Assembly (NCBI GenBank): GCA_011772275.1
Contig: WVZU01000140.1
Coordinates: 1-5,204 of the forward strand
Length of the DNA: 5,204 bases
Direction: 5' to 3'
Source of the DNA: Planctomycetales bacterium
GTDB taxonomy: Bacteria > Planctomycetota > Planctomycetia > Pirellulales > UBA7805
The notes below the pieces were generated by a model. The model was not told the DNA's origin, searched no databases, and worked only from the letters and a program-made list of their open reading frames with translations. The position numbers and the translations under genes were made by a program. Positions within the stretch are counted from its first letter, which is position 1; each line of letters starts with the position of its first letter. Shown here in pieces: positions 1-5,204 of this stretch.

Positions 1-104
1 CAGGTCGTTTTCAGTTAAATTTTTGGGAGGTGTCGATCAAGTTAAATGAGCAAGTGGGCGGGTGGCTTTGCGAACCATTAAAACCAGGTTTCTCCACGCG
101 ACGC

Positions 105-134
105 TTGACACCCCCCGCCACACGGCTTGAAGAT
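105..134 (+). promoter_or_regulatory. Candidate sigma70-type promoter for the usp gene
   Basis: A perfect -35 hexamer, TTGACA, lies at 105-110. It is followed after 18 bases by GAAGAT at 129-134, which matches only three of the six -10 consensus positions. Transcription would begin near 141 and give a leader of about 55 bases before the ATG at 197. The strong -35 and the lack of any other promoter-like pair in this stretch support the call. The poor -10 and the GC-rich spacer keep it tentative. An alternative sigma factor would be unsurprising for a stress gene, but I see no clear alternative motif. Confidence 0.3.
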
Positions 135-196
135 CCCGCAAAATTTGGCCACAAACAACATCACTGTCTCTGTTTGAACACAACGAGCGAGTTCTC

Positions 197-625
197 ATGC
201 CCTGGCTACCCAAAACACACGTTGTCGTACCAGTCGATTTTTCGGACGAATCGATCCAGGCCGTGGACACGGCGCTGGAACTGGTGGAAAGCCCCGCGCG
301 AGTCCACGCGATTCATGTGCTGCCGATCCTGGCAGCCACCGAACCTGGCGTGATCTGGGACACGGTCGACGATGCCGGCCGCAAGGAGCACGCCGAACAA
401 GCCCTTCAGCAACGGCTGGCGGGAGAACGGTATGCGGGCATCGATATCGTTGTCACGATCGGCGATCCGGGTGAGGAGATCAGCGACTTTGCCCAGAGCA
501 TTCAGGCGGAACTGATCGTGATGCCTTCCCATGGGCGGACCGGGATCTCGCGCCTCCTGATCGGATCGGTCGCCGAACGGGTCATGCGGCTGGCCCACTG
601 CCCGGTGCTGGTCCTGAAAAGTTAG
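197..625 (+). CDS. Universal stress protein, single UspA domain
   Basis: This encodes a 142-residue cytoplasmic protein of the UspA superfamily, the usual size for a one-domain member. Such proteins generally act as dimers in stress or energy-state responses, and many bind ATP. The N-terminal beta strand reads HVVVPVDFS (residues 8-16), with the Asp usually placed near the nucleotide at residue 14. The C-terminal nucleotide-loop region is SHGRTGISRLLIGSVAERV (111-129), followed by CPVLVLKS. The family motif is G-2X-G-9X-G-S/T. Here Gly113, Gly123 and Ser124 are present, but the first Gly is Pro110, so ATP binding is likely but not certain. The ATG at 197 is chosen because the first strand follows directly. 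No good Shine-Dalgarno precedes it, only a weak GAGCGAG. The gene is alone on its strand and converges with the dusB-like gene. The family assignment is secure, but the specific physiological role cannot be read from sequence. Confidence 0.93.
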   Translation: MPWLPKTHVVVPVDFSDESIQAVDTALELVESPARVHAIHVLPILAATEPGVIWDTVDDAGRKEHAEQALQQRLAGERYAGIDIVVTIGDPGEEISDFAQSIQAELIVMPSHGRTGISRLLIGSVAERVMRLAHCPVLVLKS

Positions 626-632
626 CCCTCAA

Positions 633-689
633 AATCACCGGCGGCCGCAACGCGTCGCAAGCCGAAACCGGTCCCGGCCCACGGTGATT
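633..689. repeat. 8-bp perfect inverted repeat in the usp/dusB gap
   Basis: AATCACCG (633-640) and CGGTGATT (682-689) are exact reverse complements separated by 41 bases. The right arm falls inside the loop of the hairpin at 669-700. Pairing of the two arms would enclose the left half of that hairpin, so the two structures should compete. It may be chance, or it may be an alternative fold of the usp 3' end. Confidence 0.35.
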
Positions 690-703
690 CGGGCCGACCG
701 TTT
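669..703 (+). terminator. Candidate terminator for usp
   Basis: CGGT (669-672) and CGGCCC (675-680) pair with GGGCCG (691-696) and ACCG (697-700). This forms a ten-pair GC-rich stem with a two-C bulge and a ten-base loop. It starts 44 bases after the usp stop and is followed by only three T residues (701-703), which is a weak U tract. The stem is clear by eye, but its activity as an intrinsic terminator is inferred. Confidence 0.4.
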
Positions 704-792
704 CACAGACGAAGCCCCGACGCGCTGAATTACATGACCCGTCTCGGCTCACCCAGCCTGGCCGCCGGGAACCTGGCATCACCGACATCCGC

Positions 793-813
793 AAAAACGG
801 GCGGCTAGGCCCG
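793..813 (-). terminator. Intrinsic terminator of the dusB-like gene
   Basis: On the minus strand CGGGC, a six-base loop (CTAGCC) and GCCCG form a five-pair all-GC stem (813 to 798). Five T residues follow at once (797 to 793). It begins 16 bases after the dusB-like stop codon, the expected place for a rho-independent terminator. The stem is short, but its position and the U tract fit well. Confidence 0.55.
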
Positions 814-828
814 GCCCGCCGCGACCGC

Positions 829-1980
829 TCACGATGATTCGGCCACTTTTGAACCGGATTGCGGCTCAGCCGGTGTCTCCTCCCCCCCACGCCTTGACGA
901 GGACTCGCTGGGAAAATACCGCTGGACGACCTGGCAAAATTCTGCCGGGGAGGAGACGTGGGCGACTTGAGTGCGAAACTCCCGCGCGCCGCGGCGGCCT
1001 TGGGCGTAACAACAGGCGTATTTCCGCATCAGGATGCTCCCCCTTTGCTCGCCAAATCGCTGGCAGACCAGCTGGAAGTGGTGCATCAGCAGCTCCCGCT
1101 GCTGGTCCAGCGCGGGGTCGGGCGGTACCGGTTCGCCCCGCAGGGCGGCCTCGATCTGGCGGAACAGCCAGGGACGGCCCAGGGCCGCTCGAGCGACCAT
1201 CACGCCATCCACGTCGTAACGTTCAAAAGCAGACAACACCGCGGCCGGCGATGCCAGGTCGCCGTTGCCGATCAAGGGGATCCGCCGCAAGTGGGGTTTG
1301 ATGGCGGCGATTTTCTCCCAGTCGGCGGATCCTTTAAAGTAATCCGCGGCAGTGCGGCCGTGCACCGTCAGGGCGGCGGCCCCCGCAGCTTCGACCACCT
1401 GCGCCACCTCGATGGCGTTCATCGAATCCCGGCTACAGCCCAGGCGGATCTTGGCCGTCACGGGAACCGGATCGCAGGCCGTCACCACCCGCCGGATGAT
1501 CGCCCCCATCCGCTCAGGGTACTTCAACAGGTAACTGCCGCTGTGTGCCTTTTCGGTAACCTGCCGCACGGGGCAGCCGAAATTGATATCCACCACACTC
1601 ACGCGAAACTCGTGGGCCAACCTGGCCCCCACCGCGGCCAGGTCGTCGGGGTTGTTGTCCCAGATCTGTACCGCCAGGGGGCGGGGCTCGTCGGCCACCC
1701 CCCAGAGGCGGTCCGGAAAACGGTCGTGATGCCGGCAGATATGCAGAAAGCCGCGGGCGTGCACCATTTCGGTCGCCTGCAGGCCCGCCCCCCCGTACTG
1801 GCGGACGATCTGGCGGAAGGCGTAGTTGGTAAACCCCGCCATGGGCGCTTGCAGCACCGGCGGATCGACAACCACCGGCCCGATCCGCAGCGGTGCGGGG
1901 CCCGCGGCGGGCAGCCGAGGCACATCCTGCCGGGCAGAGATCGTGCGATCCTCGGCGGACGGGACAGAAGAGCTGTTCAC
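829..1980 (-). CDS. dusB: tRNA-dihydrouridine synthase, DusB-like
   Basis: This 383-residue FMN enzyme would use NAD(P)H to reduce specific uridines in the D-loop of tRNAs to dihydrouridine in the cytoplasm. Family landmarks appear in order. QAPMAGFTNYAFR (44-56) is the FMN-site strand. VDINFGCPV (130-138) carries the catalytic Cys136. A VTEK..SGSYLLKYPE stretch (141-156) resembles the E. coli DusB region after its catalytic Cys. PVTAKIRLG (173-181) contains Lys177. LTVHGRTAADYFKGSADW (204-221) contains His207 and Arg209. IPLIGNGDL (234-242) and ARAALGRPWLFRQIE (263-277) follow, then a helical tRNA-binding C-terminal domain. The length is somewhat above the usual 320-350 because of about 30 extra N-terminal residues and a polar Ser/Gly/Glu-rich tail (357-383). 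The start is GTG (1980-1978) with no convincing Shine-Dalgarno. An in-frame stop lies about 50 bases upstream, so little extension is possible. It stands alone, unlike the dusB-fis pairing of gammaproteobacteria. Dus family membership is secure; DusB rather than another subfamily is likely. Confidence 0.93.
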   Translation of the reverse strand: MNSSSVPSAEDRTISARQDVPRLPAAGPAPLRIGPVVVDPPVLQAPMAGFTNYAFRQIVRQYGGAGLQATEMVHARGFLHICRHHDRFPDRLWGVADEPRPLAVQIWDNNPDDLAAVGARLAHEFRVSVVDINFGCPVRQVTEKAHSGSYLLKYPERMGAIIRRVVTACDPVPVTAKIRLGCSRDSMNAIEVAQVVEAAGAAALTVHGRTAADYFKGSADWEKIAAIKPHLRRIPLIGNGDLASPAAVLSAFERYDVDGVMVARAALGRPWLFRQIEAALRGEPVPPDPALDQQRELLMHHFQLVCQRFGEQRGSILMRKYACCYAQGRRGAREFRTQVAHVSSPAEFCQVVQRYFPSESSSRRGGEETPAEPQSGSKVAESS

Positions 1981-2008
1981 AATTTGGTAACGCCTGAGCG
2001 GATTGCAG

Positions 2009-2022
2009 CACCCGGAAGGGTG
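2009..2022 (-). other. Short stem-loop in the dusB-like leader
   Basis: CACCC and GGGTG form a perfect five-pair stem closing a four-base loop, GGAA on the plus strand and TTCC in the minus-strand transcript. It lies about 30 bases upstream of the GTG start, directly beside an A/T-rich tract (2023-2110) that contrasts with the GC-rich surroundings. That tract is where I would expect the dusB promoter, although no convincing -35/-10 pair is visible. The function is unknown; it could be a leader structure or chance. Confidence 0.25.
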
Positions 2023-2056
2023 ATCAAAAATTTTTCAACAAAACAAAAGGGAACCG

Positions 2057-2101
2057 AAAAAACGAACCTGGGCAACACCAATCACCAGGAACCTTTTTTT
2101 T
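2057..2101. terminator. Candidate bidirectional terminator
   Basis: CCTGG (2067-2071) and CCAGG (2085-2089) form a five-pair stem with a 13-base loop. On the plus strand a run of eight T residues (2094-2101) follows after four bases. On the minus strand six T residues (complement of A6 at 2057-2062) also follow after four bases. The symmetric U tracts suggest a two-way terminator. The minus-strand reading would end transcription from the SecA-like operon before dusB. The stem is short and the loop large, so this is tentative. Confidence 0.35.
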
Positions 2102-2167
2102 AAAAACTCGATTTCCATGATCGACGGGACACCGATCCACAAGCCGCCTGATCGAACATCCTCACCG

Positions 2168-2212
2168 CCTCCCGTCCTTCCCGTCTTTCCGGTCCATCCT
2201 GTAGATCCTGTC
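2168..2212 (-). repeat. Five degenerate 9-bp tandem units (ACAGGAT-type intergenic repeat)
   Basis: Read on the minus strand from 2212 to 2168 the units are GACAGGATC, TACAGGATG, GACCGGAAA, GACGGGAAG and GACGGGAGG. All share the pattern xACxGGAxx or xACxGGGxx with an exact 9-base period. TTTTT precedes the first unit. From memory, TTTTTGACAGGAT followed by ACAGGAT iterations is a recurring intergenic repeat in various environmental bacterial genomes. The units decay in one direction, the first two being closest to that core. I see no reading frame here that I would call coding. Confidence 0.6.
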
Positions 2213-2270
2213 AAAAATCTCCTCGGATGCGGCCCAGGACCCCGCTGGGATCTTTTGTCCATGCATCTCC

Positions 2271-2284
2271 TTGGGGTACCCCAA
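2271..2284. repeat. 14-bp perfect palindrome
   Basis: TTGGGGTACCCCAA is a perfect palindrome with no central spacer. It lies about 60 bases from the 9-bp repeat array, within the non-coding region between the uncharacterised gene and dusB. With no loop it is a better candidate for a dimeric protein-binding site or a recombination/repeat boundary than for an RNA hairpin. No function can be assigned. Confidence 0.45.
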
Positions 2285-2383
2285 CAAGCGCCGCCAGGGG
2301 CGAAGGTGTGTTTCACAAGTTGCATCCCCCTTGATCAACCGATCTGGCTGGATCCCCTTCCGGCAGGCTGCCTGGCGGGCCAC

Positions 2384-2400
2384 GGTCCCGCACCGGGGCC
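2384..2400. other. GC-rich hairpin downstream of the uncharacterised gene
   Basis: GGTCCCG (2384-2390) and CGGGGCC (2394-2400) form a seven-pair stem with one G-T pair and a three-base loop. A near-palindrome, CAGGCTGCCTG, lies close by at 2364-2374. Both sit 65-105 bases past the stop of the minus-strand operon. No T run follows on either strand, so a canonical intrinsic terminator is unlikely; it could protect a 3' end or pause transcription. The 485-base stretch 1981-2465 otherwise contains only the elements listed separately and no credible gene. Confidence 0.3.
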
Positions 2401-2465
2401 GGCGATTCGTTAGCTTACCTGCGGATACGCGTGATTCCGAAGGGGGTGCAGCATCTGCGGATCGC

Positions 2466-3179
2466 TCAGCTGCCCTGGGAATCCACTTCGGGACCTGGGG
2501 TGGCTGATCGCAGCACGAATACCTGTTTGTAAAAATACGCTTCGCTTGCCGTCGGCCATGTCAATTGGCCGAGGCGCTGCGTTAGATTTTCGTCGACAAA
2601 TCCGTCGATCGCGGCCTGTACCTCTTGCTGGCGGCCGGCCGAGTTGGCCATCACCATCAGGCTGCGGAGTTCGGGCACTTCACCCGTTTTCCAGTCGGCA
2701 ACGGTTTGGCCAACCTCGTGGATCAGTTGTCGAAACAGCGTTCCGCCAGGCTCCAGTCCGGCAGGCAGTCTGCCCCGAATCCCGGCGCGCCCCGGATAGA
2801 TGTGCCAGCTGTCGATCTGCAGCGGCGGCGGTTCGCGGAGTCGGTTGTTGGCGGCTGCTCCCAGCGCGGCCAGCAGGGGAGTGACCAGCAGCAGGTACCA
2901 CTCCTCGATCGCGGACTGTACGGCGGCCTCTTGGTTGGGTCCCACACCCAGCACTCCCACGCGAAAGCGGTCGCCGCGGTCGCCGTCCAGGTGGATTTGA
3001 ATTTCGACGGGAGCCATCTGCTGGGGGCCTTGCGGCACGAACCCGTCGAAGACGACGCAGAGGCCCATCCGATGTCCGTTGCAGAGGATATCGCCATCCT
3101 CTTCCCGAAATTCGGCACCTGCCGCCTGCAGATGGTTCCGCAGGGTCTGCAGGGTCTGTTGATGCACCATTTCGATCAT
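2466..3179 (-). CDS. Uncharacterised 237-residue protein, possibly DUF6348-like
   Basis: I do not recognise a function. The protein is acidic to neutral and apparently soluble, with no signal peptide. An N-terminal helix is followed by alternating strands (residues 25-80), including CVVFDGFVPQ (41-50) and VEIQIHLDGDRGDRFRVGVL (58-77). A helix then runs AAVQSAIEEWYLLLVTPLLAA (85-105), whose hydrophobic half is probably buried rather than a membrane span. Next comes LQIDSWHIYPGRAGIRG (120-136) and a C-terminal alpha/beta part ending in a polar tail. The layout of a beta-rich domain, a helix with Glu-Trp and a Trp-x-x-Tyr-x-Gly strand reminds me of DUF6348 proteins; this is a recollection, not a search result. 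Its ATG (3179-3177) overlaps the SecA-like TGA by four bases (ATGA). With no Shine-Dalgarno before it, translation is probably coupled to the SecA-like gene. A second ATG three codons in (3170-3168) is an alternative start. By inference it may assist or regulate the SecA-like ATPase, for example as a chaperone or substrate adaptor. Confidence 0.85.
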   Translation of the reverse strand: MIEMVHQQTLQTLRNHLQAAGAEFREEDGDILCNGHRMGLCVVFDGFVPQGPQQMAPVEIQIHLDGDRGDRFRVGVLGVGPNQEAAVQSAIEEWYLLLVTPLLAALGAAANNRLREPPPLQIDSWHIYPGRAGIRGRLPAGLEPGGTLFRQLIHEVGQTVADWKTGEVPELRSLMVMANSAGRQQEVQAAIDGFVDENLTQRLGQLTWPTASEAYFYKQVFVLRSATPGPEVDSQGS

Positions 3180-5204
3180 GAGGGGGTATCCAGGTAGGGA
3201 TCCTGGCCCATTTGCTTTTGGATTTTTTTCCGCAGCTTTTCGTGGTACATCAGCGACTTGCGGCCGCGGAAGTGACGCCGTTCCACCCGCCGCTGCGCTT
3301 GACGAAATTTCCCTTCCATGCCGCGGACTTCCTGGTCGGAACCGTTGTAAGAGGCCTGCAAGCGCTCCGCTCGCCGGGGACTGAAGCCAACCGAAAGGAT
3401 TTCATCGTCCAGGGCCCCATAGCGACGGTAGCTGCCCGGATCCCCCTGGCGGCCACAACGGCCGATCAGCTGCCGATCGATCCGTAGCGCTTCGTGCCAT
3501 TCGGTACAGATCACGTGCAGGCCACCCCGCTGCACAATCTCGTCCCGCTCGGCGTCCATCTGTTCTTGCTCGCGAATTTGCTGGACCGTTTCCCGCCACT
3601 TTTCCGGCGGCACTTCCAGGCGATTGCGGTACTGTGTCTTCAGCTGGGACCAGGCCAGGTGTTCGGCGTTACCGCCCAGGAGGATATCGGTACCGCGGCC
3701 GGCCATGTTGGTGGCGATGGTCACGGTACCCCGCCGGCCCGCTTGAGCGACGATTTCTGCTTCGGCGGCAATTTGTTTGGCATTCAAAATCTGGTGTTCG
3801 ATATGTTCAGCCTGCAACATCCGGGAAAGAATTTCCGACTTGTCAATCGACCGCGTGCCGACCAGCACCGGCCGGCCATTGTCGTGCAACTGGCGAATCT
3901 CGTCGACGATCGCTTGCCACTTCGCGTCGCTGTTGGCATAGGTGCGGGTGGCCAGTTCCTGGCGAATCACCGGCCGGTTGGTGGGCACGGTGACCACATT
4001 CAGCTTGTAGATCTTTTTCAATTCGCGGGCGCTGCTGCTGGCGGTACCGGTCATTCCCGCCAGGTGGGGATAGCGCAGGAAGAAATCCTGCACGGTGACA
4101 CGAGCGGCCTGGCCGGTTTCCACGGTGATTTCCACCTCCTCGCTGCCGGCCGCCAGTTCCTTGGCCTCCACAGCCTGGTGAAGGCCCGCTCGCCACTTGC
4201 GACCCTCGGCAAGCCGCCCGGTAAATTCGTCGACAATCACGATTTCGCCGTCGTGGACGACGTACTGCCGATCGCGGAAGAACTCTTTCGACACCTTGAT
4301 CGCCTGTTCGATGTATTCGTAGATGCTGACCATGCCCACGCGATCGAGGGCGGGGGGGTGGTCCAGCGAGCGGACGAGGCGGCGGCCGGCGGCGGTCAGT
4401 TCCACCGTCCGTTTTTCGTGGTCGTAATCGTAGTCCCGGTCTTCCTGGAAACGGTCGGCAACCTCGGCACTCCAGCGGTACGCCTCCACGGCCGTCTTTT
4501 GCTCGTCGGTGGGTGCGGCACTGATGATCAGCGGCGTGCGGGCTTCATCAATCAAGATGCTGTCGGCCTCGTCGACCAGGGCAAACCAGGCAGGCCGCTG
4601 CACACAGTTTTCGGAAGAAATGCCCCCCAGCTGGCCGGCCATCCGAGCCAGCAGGTTCGAGGGTTCTTCGGCAATCCGCCGCATCAGCAATCGATCACGG
4701 AGGAAATCAAATCCGAATTCCTTGGCGGTACCGTAGGTCACATCACAAGCGTACGCTTGCCGCCGCTGGTTCTGCACCATCTGCGATTCGACCACCCCGA
4801 CGCTCAACCCCACGCTCTCGTAAATCGGCCGCATCCAATCGGCGTCGCGGACCGCCAGGTAGTCGTTGACGGTGGCCAGGTGAGCCCCTTTGCCGGAGAG
4901 GGCTGCCAGGGTCATGGGCAAGGTGGCCGCGAGTGTCTTGCCCTCGCCCGTCTGCATTTCGGCAATCGAACGGAAGTGCATGACGATGCCGCCGATAATC
5001 TGCACATCGTAATGCCGCATTCCCAACCGCCGCGTGGCCGCTTCGCGAACCAGCGCATAACATTCCGGCAATAAATGTTCGCTAGGTTCACCACTCTTGG
5101 CCCGATACCGCAGCGACAAGCCGAATTTTCGCAACTGCGGGTCGTCCAGCGCCTGCAGCTCGTCCCCGAACTGGTTCACCTTCTGCAGGAGACTATTGGC
5201 CCGG
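3176..5204 (-). CDS. SecA-like preprotein translocase ATPase, 5' partial, naturally short C-terminus
   Basis: This is a SecA-family DEAD-box motor that would couple ATP hydrolysis to moving or unfolding proteins at the inner membrane. The frame stays open to the window edge. The GTG at 5179 is probably internal, because at least eight sense codons precede it and SecA normally has more N-terminal residues; numbering below starts there. NBD1 carries GMRHYDVQIIGG (53-64), Walker A TGEGKT (77-82), TVNDYLAVRD (103-112) and a literal DEAD box (203-206) in DEADSILIDEARTPLIIS. The preprotein cross-linking domain follows, ending with VDEFTGRLAEGRKW (316-329) and LHQAVEAKE (333-341). NBD2 has AGMTGTAS (374-381), VPTNRPVIR (398-406), TNMAGRGTDILLGG (490-503) and GRCGRQGDPGS (573-583). 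The scaffold helix begins near 621 (QRRVERRHFRGRK, 629-641), but the protein stops at 667. The two-helix finger, helical wing and zinc tail are therefore missing. Extra residues sit before the DEAD box (165-192). It is probably an accessory SecA. It overlaps the next gene by four bases and likely shares its operon. Confidence 0.93.
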   Translation of the reverse strand, partial: RANSLLQKVNQFGDELQALDDPQLRKFGLSLRYRAKSGEPSEHLLPECYALVREAATRRLGMRHYDVQIIGGIVMHFRSIAEMQTGEGKTLAATLPMTLAALSGKGAHLATVNDYLAVRDADWMRPIYESVGLSVGVVESQMVQNQRRQAYACDVTYGTAKEFGFDFLRDRLLMRRIAEEPSNLLARMAGQLGGISSENCVQRPAWFALVDEADSILIDEARTPLIISAAPTDEQKTAVEAYRWSAEVADRFQEDRDYDYDHEKRTVELTAAGRRLVRSLDHPPALDRVGMVSIYEYIEQAIKVSKEFFRDRQYVVHDGEIVIVDEFTGRLAEGRKWRAGLHQAVEAKELAAGSEEVEITVETGQAARVTVQDFFLRYPHLAGMTGTASSSARELKKIYKLNVVTVPTNRPVIRQELATRTYANSDAKWQAIVDEIRQLHDNGRPVLVGTRSIDKSEILSRMLQAEHIEHQILNAKQIAAEAEIVAQAGRRGTVTIATNMAGRGTDILLGGNAEHLAWSQLKTQYRNRLEVPPEKWRETVQQIREQEQMDAERDEIVQRGGLHVICTEWHEALRIDRQLIGRCGRQGDPGSYRRYGALDDEILSVGFSPRRAERLQASYNGSDQEVRGMEGKFRQAQRRVERRHFRGRKSLMYHEKLRKKIQKQMGQDPYLDTPS

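Noticed and set aside
45..80. Possible 11-codon leader peptide (ATG at 45 to TAA)
   Set aside because: It has no repeated regulatory codons and no attenuator-like structure, and it lies upstream of the likely usp promoter.
30..353. A plus-strand frame starting at GTG 30 after GGGAGG, overlapping usp in another frame
   Set aside because: It overlaps about 150 bases of a secure Usp gene out of frame, and its translation is Arg/Trp/Pro-rich with no recognisable fold.
958..2103. A 381-codon open frame on the plus strand, antisense to the dusB-like gene
   Set aside because: It is opposite a clear Dus enzyme, its composition is shadow-like, and it runs into the A/T-rich intergenic tract without any domain signal.
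2184..2216. TTGACA on the minus strand at the head of the 9-bp array, resembling a -35 box
   Set aside because: No -10-like hexamer lies 16-18 bases downstream. The hexamer is part of the repeat consensus itself.
2233..2256. CCCAG/CTGGG hairpin followed by ATCTTTT on the plus strand
   Set aside because: The stem is five pairs and the T run only four bases. No plus-strand gene ends nearby, so there is nothing to support a terminator call.
2035..2325. Minus-strand short frames in the intergenic region, one with an AAGGAG-like site before an ATG near 2263
   Set aside because: The translation passes through the 9-bp repeat array and is Gly/Arg/Thr-rich low complexity. Overlapping frames are equally open, and no protein family is suggested.
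3494..5074. A 526-codon open frame on the plus strand, antisense to the SecA-like gene
   Set aside because: It lies entirely opposite a gene with many recognisable SecA motifs. Its translation is rich in His, Gly, Arg and Val with no family resemblance, the usual shadow effect of GC-rich codon use.
1..5204. CRISPR arrays, tRNA or rRNA genes, insertion sequences
   Set aside because: I saw no spaced identical repeats, no cloverleaf or conserved rRNA segments, and no transposase or terminal inverted repeats of insertion-sequence type on either strand.

Overview
The window is GC-rich bacterial DNA carrying four protein genes. Shine-Dalgarno signals are weak or absent, and there is an accessory-type, C-terminally shortened SecA. 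My best guess is a planctomycete of the Pirellulales type. That guess rests on protein flavour and genome style only, because no rRNA or other marker is present.

Layout, left to right: (1) 1-196 is the leader and probable promoter region of a universal stress protein gene. (2) 197-625 (+) is a single-domain UspA-family protein. (3) 626-828 is a convergent gap holding a terminator candidate for each strand, plus an inverted repeat that competes with the plus-strand one. (4) 829-1980 (-) is a DusB-like tRNA-dihydrouridine synthase starting at GTG. (5) 1981-2465 is a 485-base region with no credible gene. It holds a leader hairpin next to an A/T-rich tract, a candidate bidirectional terminator, five degenerate 9-bp tandem units of an ACAGGAT-type repeat, a 14-bp perfect palindrome and a GC-rich hairpin. 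(6) 2466-3179 (-) is an uncharacterised 237-residue protein, possibly of the DUF6348 type. (7) 3176-5204 (-) is a SecA-like ATPase that is open at the window edge, so its N-terminus is missing.

The SecA-like gene and the uncharacterised gene overlap by four bases (ATGA), which implies one operon with coupled translation. The SecA-like protein keeps every ATPase motif and the preprotein cross-linking domain. It stops just inside the helical scaffold, so it lacks the two-helix finger, the helical wing and the zinc-binding C-terminal tail of housekeeping SecA. It also has an extra segment of about 20 residues before its DEAD box and an altered motif VI. The most interesting hypothesis in the window is that it is a specialised export or unfolding ATPase working with its overlapping small partner. 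The usp and dusB genes look like ordinary stand-alone genes transcribed towards each other.
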